Assembly: GCA_020847175.1 (NCBI GenBank)
Contig: JADLCM010000007.1
Coordinates: 1-64,000 of the forward strand
Direction: 5' to 3'
DNA from: Phycisphaerales bacterium
Lineage (GTDB): Bacteria > Planctomycetota > Phycisphaerae > Phycisphaerales > UBA1924
Length of the DNA stretch: 64,000 bases
Shown: one piece after another, positions 7,242 to 16,474 of the stretch
Position numbering within the stretch: position 1 is the stretch's first letter
Layout: each line of letters begins with the position of its first letter
Program-made: the position numbers and the translations under genes
The notes under the pieces: generated by a model
Databases searched by the model: none
What the model saw: the letters and a program-made list of their open reading frames with translations, nothing else
What the model was told of the DNA's origin: nothing

Positions 7242-9047
7242 ATGACCGTGGGCCGGCTGCACACCACCAGGCGGGATCTCGCCATCAGCTCTGATTCAAC
7301 CATACGAGGCCTCACGCGCCGGTGGCGGGAACGCCCCCCGGCGCACGGCGAAGGCCCGTCGCTCGTGGAGCGCGTGCTGGCGCGGCGCGGGCTCGGCGAC
7401 CGCAATGCCGCGGCGAAGTTCCTCGACCCCTCACTGCGAGACCTGCACGACCCCTCGGCGATGCCCGGGCTCGACCGGGCCGCCGAGCGCCTCGTGCGCG
7501 CGGCCCGCACAGGCGAACCCATCGTCATCTATGCGGACTATGACGTGGACGGCGCCACCGCTGCGGGCATCCTGCATCACACGCTGGCGCTGATCGCCCC
7601 GGGCGCGCCGGTGCGCACCTACGTGCCCCACCGTCTCGATGAGGGGTACGGGCTGCACCGCGAGACGATCGGGCTCCTGGCGAGCGAGGGCGCGCGCCTC
7701 ATTGTGTCCGTCGATTGCGGAATCACCGCCTCGGGCCCGGCGGAGGAGGCACGGGCGCGGGGGGTGGACCTGATCATCACCGACCATCACACCCCCCCGG
7801 CGCGGGAGGAAGACCTGCCCGAGGCCTACGCGCTGGTGCACCCGCGCCTGCCCGGGTCGGCCTACCCGTGCGGAGATCTTTCCGGGGCGGGCGTCGCGTA
7901 CAAACTCGCCTGGCGCATGAGTACACTGGCGAGCGGCGGCGAGCGGGTGACCCCGGCGCTCCGCGAACTCCTCATCGAACTGCTTGCCCTGGCGGCGCTG
8001 GGGGCGGTGGCCGACGTGGTGCCGCTGACCGGGGAGAACCGTGTGCTCGCGAGATTCGGGCTGGCGCGAATCAAGCACTCGCGGTTCGAGGGCCTGCGCG
8101 CCCTCGTCGAGGCGAGCGGGCTCGCGGGTGAGAACGTTCAGGCGGACGATGTGGGCTTCAAGCTCGCGCCGCGCCTCAACGCCTGCGGGCGCATGGGCCA
8201 CGCCCGCGACACCGTTGAACTGCTGACGACCGCCACGGGCGAACGGGCCCGCGACCTGGCACGCCAGCTCTCACGGCAGAACGAGGCCCGGCGCCGCACC
8301 GAACGCGCTATTCTCGAACAGGCCCTGGTGATGGCCGAGGCGGGCGGCATGACCGGCCCCGATCGACGCGCGATCGTGCTCTCGCACCCCGAGTGGCACG
8401 CGGGCGTCGTCGGCATCGTGTGTTCTCGCCTGGTCGAACGATTCGCACGCCCCGTGCTGCTGCTGAGCGAGCACGAGGGAGTCTGCCACGGGTCCGGGCG
8501 CTCGATCGAGGGCTTCAACCTGCACAGCGCCCTGAGCGCGTGCAGCGATCTGTTTGAGTCCTGGGGCGGGCACGACATGGCCGCCGGGGTACGCCTGCCC
8601 GCCGAACGCTTCGAGACGTTCCGGGACAGGTTCGTGGAAGTCGCCAACCAGCGGCTGGGGCCGGATGATCTCATCCGCACGGTGGAGTACGACGCCAGCG
8701 CAGCCGCCGAAGAACTCACGACCGGGGCGGTGCACGAACTTTCGGTGCTGGCACCCTTCGGCGCGGGCAACCCGCGCGTGCGCCTGCGACTCACAGGGTT
8801 GACCCTCACGCAGGACCCGAAGACCTTCGGGACTTGCGGCGACCATGCCTCGCTGATGATCCGGGCGGGACGGTCGTCGATGCGTCTGGTGGGCTGGCAC
8901 TGGGCGCAGCGGGCGGCGAACCTGCGATCGGGCATGTCCATTGAAGCGGTCGTCGAGCCGGCGATCAGCACATGGGGGGGCACACGCCGCGTCGAACCCG
9001 AACTGGTCGATGTCCGGGTGATCGAACGCTTGCCGGGCCCAGTCTGA
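7242..9047 (+). CDS. recJ: Single-stranded-DNA-specific exonuclease RecJ
   Basis: A 601-residue DHH-superfamily nuclease that degrades single-stranded DNA 5' to 3' in recombination and repair. Motifs for metal binding are seen in order: YADYDVDGATA (about 97-107), SVDCGITASG (about 156), ITDHHTPP (DHH at 181-183), and the DHHA1 signature SGRSIEGFNLHSAL...SWGGHDMAAGV near 420-450, then an OB-like C-terminus ending in ERLPGPV. Start: two in-frame ATGs at 7233 and 7242. Only 7242 has well-spaced GGGAG (10 bases), while 7233 has it one base away. The much longer upstream open frame is antisense to the adenosyltransferase. It ends convergently with the WD40 kinase gene. Confidence 0.95.
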   Translation: MTVGRLHTTRRDLAISSDSTIRGLTRRWRERPPAHGEGPSLVERVLARRGLGDRNAAAKFLDPSLRDLHDPSAMPGLDRAAERLVRAARTGEPIVIYADYDVDGATAAGILHHTLALIAPGAPVRTYVPHRLDEGYGLHRETIGLLASEGARLIVSVDCGITASGPAEEARARGVDLIITDHHTPPAREEDLPEAYALVHPRLPGSAYPCGDLSGAGVAYKLAWRMSTLASGGERVTPALRELLIELLALAALGAVADVVPLTGENRVLARFGLARIKHSRFEGLRALVEASGLAGENVQADDVGFKLAPRLNACGRMGHARDTVELLTTATGERARDLARQLSRQNEARRRTERAILEQALVMAEAGGMTGPDRRAIVLSHPEWHAGVVGIVCSRLVERFARPVLLLSEHEGVCHGSGRSIEGFNLHSALSACSDLFESWGGHDMAAGVRLPAERFETFRDRFVEVANQRLGPDDLIRTVEYDASAAAEELTTGAVHELSVLAPFGAGNPRVRLRLTGLTLTQDPKTFGTCGDHASLMIRAGRSSMRLVGWHWAQRAANLRSGMSIEAVVEPAISTWGGTRRVEPELVDVRVIERLPGPV

Positions 9048-9119
9048 GGGACTCGGTGTGACGCTGCGGAACCGGCGAGGTCGCGGAACCCCGGAGGCGG
9101 GACGGCGCGGCGCGGCCCG

Positions 9120-12100
9120 TCAGGGCATCGGAGACATCACGCGGGGCGGCTCGAATCGGCCCCACATTTTCAGCAGGCCCTCTCCCCCGCAGGTCAGCAG
9201 CTCCGCGCCCTTCGGGCTGAACTCCGAGACGTGCACGGAGCTGGTGTGAACGCGCATGGTGAGCAGCTCGCGCCGGGTGGGCAGGTCCCAGATTCGGACG
9301 GTGTTGTCCCAGCCGCCGGAGGCGAGCCGGCGTCCGTCGGGCGACACCGAGATGGTGAAGACGCCGCCCTTGTGCCCGACAAAGGGCGGCAGGGGTGTCC
9401 AGTCCAGCGTGCTCCAGGACAGGATCATGCCGTCGTCGATTGCGGCAAGGAGTTGGGAGCCGTCGGGTGAAAAGCGGATCTGCCATGCGAAGGCGGCGGC
9501 GGGTTCGCAGGTGTGGAGCGTCTCCAAGGTACGGGCATCGAGGATGCGAATGGCGTTGTCGCCGCACTGCACCGCGAGCGTGGCCCCATCGGGGCTCCAG
9601 CTGTGCCGCGCGGCGCCGGGGGCGAGGGTTGGCGTGCGCCCGGCGAGTTCGCCCGTCAAAGGGTTGTAGAAGGCGAGATGGTCGGCATCGCTGCCCACGG
9701 ATACGAGCTCGCCGCCGGGCATGAAGTTGACGTCGATCGCACGCCCCTGCGGTGCCTTCACGCGCGCGAGTTCGGCGCCGTCGGCGATCCGGAAGAAGCA
9801 GACGGTGCCGCTGTACGCCACCGCGGCCCCGATCGCGCCGTCGGGGCTGACCGCGAGCTCAACAATCCAGCTGTCGAGCGTGGGCCACGTGCCAGGAGCG
9901 ACACTCCCGTCGCGATCGACCCGGACAATCCGGCCGCCCTGGTCCCCGACGATGATGGCGCTCTCGTCGGGGAGCCACACGCCGGAGTTGATGGGTTGGC
10001 CGAGGCGTGTCTCGGGCTGGGGAGAGGCGAGGGGATTCTCCCAGCGCCGGATGGTGCCGTCGCGGGCGCCGGAGATGATCGAACCGTCCGGGGCCCACGC
10101 CACCGTGTCGATGGTGAGACCGTGACCGGAGAGCACCCGATCGCTCCCGAGCCGGGCGACGTTGTAGAGAAAAATCGCGCCCTCGGAGCCGCCGAGTGCG
10201 ATGTGTGTTCCGTCCGGGCTCCACGACGCGGCGAACAGCTTGTTGCTCGAGACGGGCACGCGCTGAAGCGTGAGGGTCGATGCGTCCACGATGTTCACGT
10301 TGCCGTCGTAGTCGGCGAAGGCGAAGCGCGATCCGTCCGGCGCGAAGGAGATCGCGTGCACAGCGCCGGGCGCGCTGAACCACTTGATCTGTACCCCGGT
10401 GTCGGCATCGAGCAAGCCGACGCCGCCGACATAGCCCAGCGCGATGATGCGCTCGTCCGGGCTGTAGATCGCGACGAAGGGCGCCGCGGCGTTGTACCGG
10501 CGCACCACGCGGTCTGCTTCAACGTCGATGATGCCGAGCCGGCCCTTGCCTTCGCCCTCACCGGGAGGCGGCAGCCAAGCGAGCGCCCTCGTGCCGTCGG
10601 CGCTCAGGCCGAAGAGGCCGCCTGCGGGGTCCAAGGACGTGCCGAGGCGACGGACCGCGCCCGATCTCGCATCGATCACCACGAGGGCGCGATGGTCCAC
10701 CGATGCCACGACCGTGCCGCCGTCCGCGCTCGGAAACACCCGAGTGGGATACCTGCCGACCCCGCTCAAGTCGATGCTCGCCACGGGCTCTCCGCTCCGC
10801 GGGTCAGCCAGTCGCAGGTGGTGGTCGTACCCGATCGCGGCCACGGTTGTGCCATGGGCGGAGGCGACGGCGCGCATGGATCGCGAGCCGGGCATGGGGA
10901 TCACCAGGTCGCTCGTGTCGGAGATCGCGCGGAGGTGCGTCCACTCCCAGCCGCGGAGATCCTCCGGGCACGAGTCGAGCACGGCATCGACTCGGTCGCG
11001 GTCGCGTGCCGCCAGCGCAGCCTGCGCGAAGCCGATGTTGCTGACATACAGGCCCAGGCGAAGCGACTCCGCCTGCGCGCGGGCGATGCGCTCGGCGGCG
11101 TCCGCCGCGAGGCGTGCCCCCCGTTCCTGGCCCGCAAGATCCCGCTGCCTGCGGGCCTGGGTCGCGGCATAGGCCGCGAAGGCGACGAGCGCGAGCAGTG
11201 CGGCGACCCCCGCGAGGACAGCGCCCCGGTGCCGACGCATGCCCTTGCGCAGCGCGTACAGACGCGACCCCTGGCGGGCCAGCACGGCCTCGCCCGAGGC
11301 GGCCGCACGCAGGTCACGGGCCAACTCTTCGGCTGACTGGTACCGGCGGGCCTTGTTCTTTTCCATCGCCTTGGCGACGATGAGCTCGATGTCGCCCTTG
11401 AACGCGGGGTTGAGCGATCCGAGCCGCGCGGGGTGTTCATCCTGCACCCGCCGGGCCGCGTCGGCGAGTGACGCCTTGGAGAGGTCCAGGGGCAGCCGCC
11501 CGGCGAGCAGCTGGTAAAGCACGACCCCCATCGCGTAGACATCGCTGCGCGTGTCCACTTCGCGCGGATCGCCCAGCACCTGCTCGGGGCTCATGTACGC
11601 GAGTGTGCCGATGAGCTGCCCGAGGTCGGTGCGCAGCGTGGTGATCTGGAGATCGCCGTCCGTGGCGCGGGCAACGCCGAAATCGAGCACCTTGGGGTGC
11701 CCGGCGTCATCCACGATGATGTTCGCGGGCTTGAGGTCCCGGTGAATGATGCCCCGCTGGTGCGCGTGCTGCACAGCGTCGCACACCTGGGCGACCAGTT
11801 CGAGCCGCGCGTTCACGCCGGGGTCAGTCTCGCGCACCGTGTCGGTGATCGAGCGCCCCTTGACATACTCCATCGCGATGTACGGGGTGGGGCCGAGCCC
11901 AAAGTCCGCAACACCCGCCTGAAAGATCTGGGCAATTCCGGGGTGACGCAGCCTGCCCAGCATCTCGGCCTCAAGCTCGAAGCGACGCAGGATGGAGTAG
12001 CCCGAGAGCGACCGGCGCACGACCTTGAGCGCGACCGTCCGGGCAGGCCGGGCCTGCGTGGCCAGGTAGACGAGCCCCATGCCGCCCTTGCCGAGCGGGC

Positions 12101-12362
12101 CGGAGATCGTGAACTCCCCCACCTTCGTCCCCGGCGCAAGCTCGACATCGTCCTCCTGCTCCGCGAGTTTCCGAATCGCCGCGGCGTCCAGGAACGCCGG
12201 AGACTCGCTGTGGTGCCCGAGGAGCGATTCCACCTCGTCCCGCATCGCCGGGTCGCCGGCGCAGCGTGCGTCGAGCAGCCGCTCCCGCTCCTCTCGCCCC
12301 AAGGGCAAGAGCTCGACGAACAGCGCTTCAACGCGCTCCTGAAACGATGCGTGCTGGGTCAC
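9120..12362 (-). CDS. Membrane-spanning serine/threonine protein kinase with WD40-like sensor region
   Basis: A 1080-residue receptor-like kinase. The cytosolic kinase domain (about 80-350) has the glycine loop GKGGMG (91-96), ALK (Lys113), HRDLKPAN (Asp209), DFG (227-229) and the APE-region equivalent AYMSPEQ, so it should be active. A transmembrane helix lies at about 379-400, then a short coiled segment, then some 600 residues of WD40/YVTN-like repeats with recurring SPDG turns, ending in an RIWDLP repeat. It starts at GTG 12362, whose GTGA overlaps the stop of the ECF sigma gene, so the two are translationally coupled. Pairing of a kinase with an ECF43-like sigma factor is recurrent in planctomycetes; the kinase probably controls the sigma factor, which is inference. 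Confidence 0.93.
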   Translation of the reverse strand: MTQHASFQERVEALFVELLPLGREERERLLDARCAGDPAMRDEVESLLGHHSESPAFLDAAAIRKLAEQEDDVELAPGTKVGEFTISGPLGKGGMGLVYLATQARPARTVALKVVRRSLSGYSILRRFELEAEMLGRLRHPGIAQIFQAGVADFGLGPTPYIAMEYVKGRSITDTVRETDPGVNARLELVAQVCDAVQHAHQRGIIHRDLKPANIIVDDAGHPKVLDFGVARATDGDLQITTLRTDLGQLIGTLAYMSPEQVLGDPREVDTRSDVYAMGVVLYQLLAGRLPLDLSKASLADAARRVQDEHPARLGSLNPAFKGDIELIVAKAMEKNKARRYQSAEELARDLRAAASGEAVLARQGSRLYALRKGMRRHRGAVLAGVAALLALVAFAAYAATQARRQRDLAGQERGARLAADAAERIARAQAESLRLGLYVSNIGFAQAALAARDRDRVDAVLDSCPEDLRGWEWTHLRAISDTSDLVIPMPGSRSMRAVASAHGTTVAAIGYDHHLRLADPRSGEPVASIDLSGVGRYPTRVFPSADGGTVVASVDHRALVVIDARSGAVRRLGTSLDPAGGLFGLSADGTRALAWLPPPGEGEGKGRLGIIDVEADRVVRRYNAAAPFVAIYSPDERIIALGYVGGVGLLDADTGVQIKWFSAPGAVHAISFAPDGSRFAFADYDGNVNIVDASTLTLQRVPVSSNKLFAASWSPDGTHIALGGSEGAIFLYNVARLGSDRVLSGHGLTIDTVAWAPDGSIISGARDGTIRRWENPLASPQPETRLGQPINSGVWLPDESAIIVGDQGGRIVRVDRDGSVAPGTWPTLDSWIVELAVSPDGAIGAAVAYSGTVCFFRIADGAELARVKAPQGRAIDVNFMPGGELVSVGSDADHLAFYNPLTGELAGRTPTLAPGAARHSWSPDGATLAVQCGDNAIRILDARTLETLHTCEPAAAFAWQIRFSPDGSQLLAAIDDGMILSWSTLDWTPLPPFVGHKGGVFTISVSPDGRRLASGGWDNTVRIWDLPTRRELLTMRVHTSSVHVSEFSPKGAELLTCGGEGLLKMWGRFEPPRVMSPMP

Positions 12363-12967
12363 GCCGGGCCAGCCTCCTTCGCCATCTCGCGATGCAGCCA
12401 CGCCCGCGCAAAGGCCCACTCGTTCTTGATGGTGGCGGGCGAAAGGCCCATTGCCCCAGCGGTCTCTTCGATCGAGAGCCCGGCGAAGAACCGGAGCATG
12501 ACCACCTGGGCCTTGCGTCCGTCGTACGCCGCAAGCTTGTCCAGGGCTCGGTCCAGCGCCACGAGGTCAGTCTCCTCGCTCTTGGAAGCGCCCATCTCGT
12601 CTGTGAGTTCAACCCGCTGGCGCCCGCCGCCGCGCTTCAGCCGGGCCCGGGCCCGCGCCCGGTCAACCAGGATGCGGCGCATGGCCATGGCCGCGGAGGC
12701 GAAGAAGTGCCCCCTGCCGTCCCACGCGGGGCGCGAACCATCGCCGTCGATCAACCGCAAGTAGGCCTCGTGCACCAGGGCCGTCGGCTGAAGGGTGTGC
12801 TCCGCGGCTTCAGCGCCCATGCGGGAACGGGCCAGCTTGCGAAGTTCCTCGTACACCACCGGAAGCAACTCGTCTGCGGCCTTCGGATCGCCGGAACTCA
12901 CCCTGTTCAAGAGCAGGGTGATCTCCTGACGGGGGGAGGTTGCCGGGTTGTCAGGCCCATCGTCCAT
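12359..12967 (-). CDS. ECF-family RNA polymerase sigma factor (planctomycete/acidobacterial type)
   Basis: A 202-residue sigma factor. Region 2 is seen as ADELLPVVYEELRKLARSRM...LQPTALVHEAYLRL and GHFFASAAMAMRRILVDRARARARLKRG, region 4 as AQVVMLRFFAGLSIEETAGAMGLSPATIKNEWAFARAWL, which matches the ECF group typical of Planctomycetes and Acidobacteria (TIGR02999-like). No anti-sigma gene is present, and the adjoining overlapping gene is a Ser/Thr kinase, so regulation by phosphorylation is likely. ATG 12967 (MDDGPDN) is the start. The longer frame lacks similarity. Upstream 180 bases separate it from the divergent globin gene. Confidence 0.93.
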   Translation of the reverse strand: MDDGPDNPATSPRQEITLLLNRVSSGDPKAADELLPVVYEELRKLARSRMGAEAAEHTLQPTALVHEAYLRLIDGDGSRPAWDGRGHFFASAAMAMRRILVDRARARARLKRGGGRQRVELTDEMGASKSEETDLVALDRALDKLAAYDGRKAQVVMLRFFAGLSIEETAGAMGLSPATIKNEWAFARAWLHREMAKEAGPA

Positions 12968-13151
12968 GGCTGCCACCTTGTCGCGGTTCGTCCGCTGTGA
13001 ATCATGCGTCGGAAGCGCGGGGGAGGGCCAAGAAAAGTGCTGGGGCGCCGCCAGATTCTTGACCCCGTCCACGCAGACGACGCATGACGAGCAGGCCCCA
13101 ATGGGCGGCGTGCGCTCAGGCAAGGCCGTGTTCGCGTTTTATCAGGCACCC

Positions 13152-13601
13152 ATGCGAAGCTCCGCCGCCAAGAGAATCCAGGAGACCTACCGGAGGCTCT
13201 CCCCCCGGGGTGAAGATGTGGTCGCGGCCCTTTATGACCGGCTCTTTGAACGATCGCCAAGTCTTCGGGAGCTGTTCCCTGCCGACATGCGCAATCTGCG
13301 GGGGCACTTCTGGGGGGCGTTGGCGATCATTGCCCGCAACGCAGACCACCTGGACGAGCTCCGCGAACCACTGGCGGGCCTGGGACGCGCCCACGAGAGG
13401 TTTGGTGTGGAGTCGGAGCACTTCGAACTGGTGCGCGAGGTGCTGCTGGAAACACTTGAAGCGTTTCTCGCGGATGACTGGACCCGCAAGGTGCGGGAGG
13501 CGTGGGATGAAGTCATTCGGAAGGTCAATGCGATGATGCTGGGCGCCCGGGAACCCGGAGCGGCCCGCGCGGCCTCGGCTATCCCACGACCGGAAGCGTG
13601 A
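13152..13601 (+). CDS. Single-domain bacterial globin
   Basis: A 149-residue heme protein like Vitreoscilla haemoglobin and the globin domain of flavohaemoglobins, which bind oxygen or detoxify nitric oxide. Visible are Tyr28 at the B10 position (ALYDRLFE), Phe42 at CD1 (RELFPAD), and the proximal-histidine segment LGRAHERFGV (His81), followed by the EHFELVREVLLETLEAFL helix. There is no FAD/NAD reductase domain, so it needs a separate reductase. Start at ATG 13152 is where homology begins. ATG 13101 is possible but gives an unmatched leader. Its last 23 bases overlap the end of the convergent histidine kinase gene. Confidence 0.85.
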   Translation: MRSSAAKRIQETYRRLSPRGEDVVAALYDRLFERSPSLRELFPADMRNLRGHFWGALAIIARNADHLDELREPLAGLGRAHERFGVESEHFELVREVLLETLEAFLADDWTRKVREAWDEVIRKVNAMMLGAREPGAARAASAIPRPEA

Positions 13602-15558
13602 GTTCGAAGGTTGCTCCGGGCCCTCGCGTGCGCAGCAGGCGAAGGTCTCCGGCGCTCTTCTGGGCGAGCCCGCGGGCGAGCGCAAGACCGAGCCCGAGCC
13701 CGGGGTTCGGCCCGTCTTCATCACGCCGCGCCCGGCGGAAGGGCGAAAAAATGCGCCGGCGTTCGCTCCAGGGCACGCCGGGGCCGTGGTCGCTCACCGT
13801 GAGGCGAAGCCGTTGCCCCGCCACGCGCGCACCAACGTGAATCCGACGGTCGGCGGCCTCGGAAGCATACTTGCAGGCGTTGTCGACGAGATTGAGCAGG
13901 ATGCGCTCGACGCTCTCCGGGTCTGCGGGCACGAGGCAGTCGCGCGCTCCCCCGGTGGCATCGAGATCGATGGTCATTCCCCCGTGCTGAGCGCGGCGCT
14001 CCAGGGCGGGCAACGCGCGGTCCAGCATCTCGCCCACGCTGACGGCATCGCGGGCGCGGGCGGCCTGACGCCGACCGAGGCGCGCGTAGGCCAGCACGTT
14101 CTCCACGATGCGGGCGAGTCGCTGCGACTCCTGCTTGAGGGTGCCAAGGTACTCGCCCCGTTTCGTGTCGTCGCGCACCTTGCCGTCGGCGAGCATGCCG
14201 CTGTACAGGCAGAACGTGGTGAGGGGCGTGCGCAGTTCGTGCGTCACCGCGGAGACGAACCTCCCCCTGCGTTCGCTCATGGCCATCGACGCCCGAAGGA
14301 CAACCGCGATGGCGCCGATCGCCAGCAGCACCGCGAGCCACGTGACCGCGAGCGTGACGCTGATGGTGCGTGCCGTGCCCGCGATGCTCACGGGCATGAT
14401 CGAGGGGCGCAGGCGTGCCGGAAAGGACGCCAGCAGTTCACCCGAGTGCGCCCCCGAGGCGACCGCAGGGATGACCTGCCCGTCGAGTACAGGCTCGATC
14501 TCGGCGCTGGGGAGCAGGTCCTGGATGCGCCCGCGCAGGTCTTCGCGGAGCCGGGGCCAATCAACCCAGAAGCCCTGCACGATGGTCCGGTCGTCGATCT
14601 GCACGCGGCGCACGAAGACCAGCTCGTGCCCTGTGCCCGCGGCGTCGCGCCGCCACATGGCCTCGAACGGCCCTTGCGTGACCTGGGGGGCGTCGACCCC
14701 CGTGGCGAGTGACCCGGCGCCTTCCTGGCTCGCGACGGCACCGTCGGCGAGGTCGCGTTTCGGGTGCTCGTCCTCAGTGCCCGCGGGCGAAGGGGCTTCA
14801 ACCCGTTCGAGCTGCCTCCACTGCGAGCGCCCGACGGCGCGGTCGAGGAGCCCCGCGGTCTGCGGCATGACCTGCTGATTCGCCTGCTTCAGCGCATCGG
14901 AGTATCCCTTCATCCGCTGGTCGAAGTCGGCGGTGGTCCGCTCGCCCGCGACGGGCGCGTTCGGCGCCGGGGGCTCAGCCCCGAACATGGCGTCCAGACC
15001 GTGCGCGCCGGGCTCGTGCGCCGCCTCACCCCCGGCCAGGCGCGGCTGATCGCGTCGGCCCGGCCCGTCTTCGAGCATGAGCACGAGCTCTTCGAGCAGC
15101 TGCGCGCTGCGCTGGACCTCCTCGGGTGAGACATACGTGCTCTCGGCAAGATCGCGCATGTTGCCCGAGGGCGCCTGGGGTGACGAGGCCGTGCCGTCCT
15201 CGTCGATCTCAAAGTGCAGCTTGATGAAGTCTCCCGTGCCGTGAAGCATGGGCGAGGGCACGAGCACCTCGCCGGGCAGCACCTCTTCCCACATGCGGGT
15301 GTAGGCCCGCTCGGCGGGGTAGAACGCACGGTAGTGGAAGTACGGCCGAGCCGTTTCCCCGGCGAGGAGCGGGGTCATGGCCGAATCGACGCGCCAGAGC
15401 GCCAGGCGCAGTATCTCCTGCTCGCGGGCGTCGCGGCTGAGCGCCTGTTCGCGCGATTCGAGCCGGAGCATGCGCCACGAGACGTAGCCGAGCCCCTCCA
15501 GCACCAGCAAGGCGCAGACGCCGAAGACCAGCCACGTGATGCGCCGCGATGACTTCAT
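13579..15558 (-). CDS. Sensor histidine kinase with large extracytoplasmic domain
   Basis: A 659-residue membrane kinase. A first transmembrane helix (about 7-28) and a second (about 397-418, ISVTLAVTWLAVLLAIGAIAV) bracket about 370 residues outside the membrane with no recognisable sensor fold and a Pro/Ala/Glu-rich middle. The HisKA box is FVSAVTHELRTPLT with phospho-acceptor His440, then the ATPase motifs LLNLVDNACKYA (N box), DHGPGVP (G1) and PGLGLGLALARGLAQ (G2). Its ATG overlaps the stop of the response regulator gene (ATGA), so the two form a coupled two-component system. The signal sensed is unknown. Confidence 0.93.
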   Translation of the reverse strand: MKSSRRITWLVFGVCALLVLEGLGYVSWRMLRLESREQALSRDAREQEILRLALWRVDSAMTPLLAGETARPYFHYRAFYPAERAYTRMWEEVLPGEVLVPSPMLHGTGDFIKLHFEIDEDGTASSPQAPSGNMRDLAESTYVSPEEVQRSAQLLEELVLMLEDGPGRRDQPRLAGGEAAHEPGAHGLDAMFGAEPPAPNAPVAGERTTADFDQRMKGYSDALKQANQQVMPQTAGLLDRAVGRSQWRQLERVEAPSPAGTEDEHPKRDLADGAVASQEGAGSLATGVDAPQVTQGPFEAMWRRDAAGTGHELVFVRRVQIDDRTIVQGFWVDWPRLREDLRGRIQDLLPSAEIEPVLDGQVIPAVASGAHSGELLASFPARLRPSIMPVSIAGTARTISVTLAVTWLAVLLAIGAIAVVLRASMAMSERRGRFVSAVTHELRTPLTTFCLYSGMLADGKVRDDTKRGEYLGTLKQESQRLARIVENVLAYARLGRRQAARARDAVSVGEMLDRALPALERRAQHGGMTIDLDATGGARDCLVPADPESVERILLNLVDNACKYASEAADRRIHVGARVAGQRLRLTVSDHGPGVPWSERRRIFSPFRRARRDEDGPNPGLGLGLALARGLAQKSAGDLRLLRTRGPGATFELTLPVVG

Positions 15559-16280
15559 CGGCCCTGCTCGGCCCCGGCGGGGCTCTCCTCAAGCGCCAGC
15601 ATGTACCCCTTGGCCCGCACGGTGACGATCACGCGCGGCTCGGCGGGGTCATCGCGAAGCTGCTCGCGCAGGCGCGCGATCGCCATGTCCACGGTGCGGG
15701 ACTGCACGCCCCGCGGATCGATGCCCCACACCCGCGCCAGCAGTTCATCTCGCGAGATCGCCCGGCCCCGGTTCGCGGCGAGGTAGACCAGCACCTCCGC
15801 CTCGCGCTGGCTGAGCGTCGAACGCTCGCCGGAGGGGAGGGTCAGTTCGCGACGTTCGAAATCGACGACCCGCCCGGCGATCGTCAGCGTGCGCACGGGC
15901 TGCGGACGCTCCGCGCTGCGCCGGAGCACGGCCTCGACCCGGGCCATCAGCTCGTCGGCGCTGAATGGCTTGACGACGTAGTCATCCGCCCCGAGGCGCA
16001 GGCCGCGCACCCGGTCCTCTTCCTCGCCGCGCGCCGTGAGAAAGATCACCGGCACAGACGGACGCACCGCCCGCAGCTCCTTGAGCACCGTGAGCCCGTC
16101 CTTGCGGGGCATGAGGATGTCCAGCAGCACGAGGTCGATGTCGGGGCTCAGCGCGAGGTCAAGCCCGGAGGCCCCGTCGCCCGCTTCGATCACGTCATAC
16201 CCGGCGAAGGCCACGGCGTCGCACACGCCGCGCCGAATCGCGTTGTCGTCTTCCACCACGAGCACTCTCTTGGACGTCAT
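15555..16280 (-). CDS. OmpR/PhoB-family response regulator
   Basis: A 241-residue regulator. The receiver domain (about 4-118) has the acidic pair Glu10-Asp11-Asp12, phospho-acceptor Asp54 in VLLDILMP, Thr82 in LTARG and Lys104 in YVVKPF. The winged-helix DNA-binding domain (about 135-232) shows LTLPSGERSTLSQREAEVLVYLAANRG, ARVWGI and the closing VRAKGYML. ATG 16280 is preferred over 16292 because GGAG lies six bases upstream. It is the first gene of the regulator-kinase pair and lies 194 bases downstream of the VIT-vWA gene on the same strand, with a strong hairpin in the gap. Confidence 0.94.
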   Translation of the reverse strand: MTSKRVLVVEDDNAIRRGVCDAVAFAGYDVIEAGDGASGLDLALSPDIDLVLLDILMPRKDGLTVLKELRAVRPSVPVIFLTARGEEEDRVRGLRLGADDYVVKPFSADELMARVEAVLRRSAERPQPVRTLTIAGRVVDFERRELTLPSGERSTLSQREAEVLVYLAANRGRAISRDELLARVWGIDPRGVQSRTVDMAIARLREQLRDDPAEPRVIVTVRAKGYMLALEESPAGAEQGR

Positions 16281-16300
16281 GCGCGGCTCCATGCACTGGG

Positions 16301-16338
16301 CAGGTCCCGGGCGGGCATCCGCCCTCGCCCCGGACCTG
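16301..16338 (-). promoter_or_regulatory. Strong hairpin just upstream of the response regulator
   Basis: CAGGTCC and GGACCTG form a perfect 7-bp outer stem, continued by GGGC/GCCC pairs after a mismatch and a 2-base bulge around an ATCC loop. It ends about ten bases before the ribosome-binding site of the regulator gene. No T-run follows on the minus strand. It could be an attenuator, an RNA-processing site between the VIT-vWA gene and the regulator, or a terminator. Confidence 0.4.
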
Positions 16339-16474
16339 CACGCATCATCGACCGTCCGCCGGGCCTCACTCGTGACATTTCGGGGCTCAACGTGTGCGCC
16401 TCCGGGCCTTCTGAAGCCGCGGGCGACGGCTCTCGCCGCCGCCCCGGTCGAATCGTATCGTGCCTCGGCGGGGG

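Noticed and set aside
9513..11336. 607-residue rightward open frame opposite the kinase
   Set aside because: Antisense shadow with Arg/Ala/Gly-rich translation and no motif.
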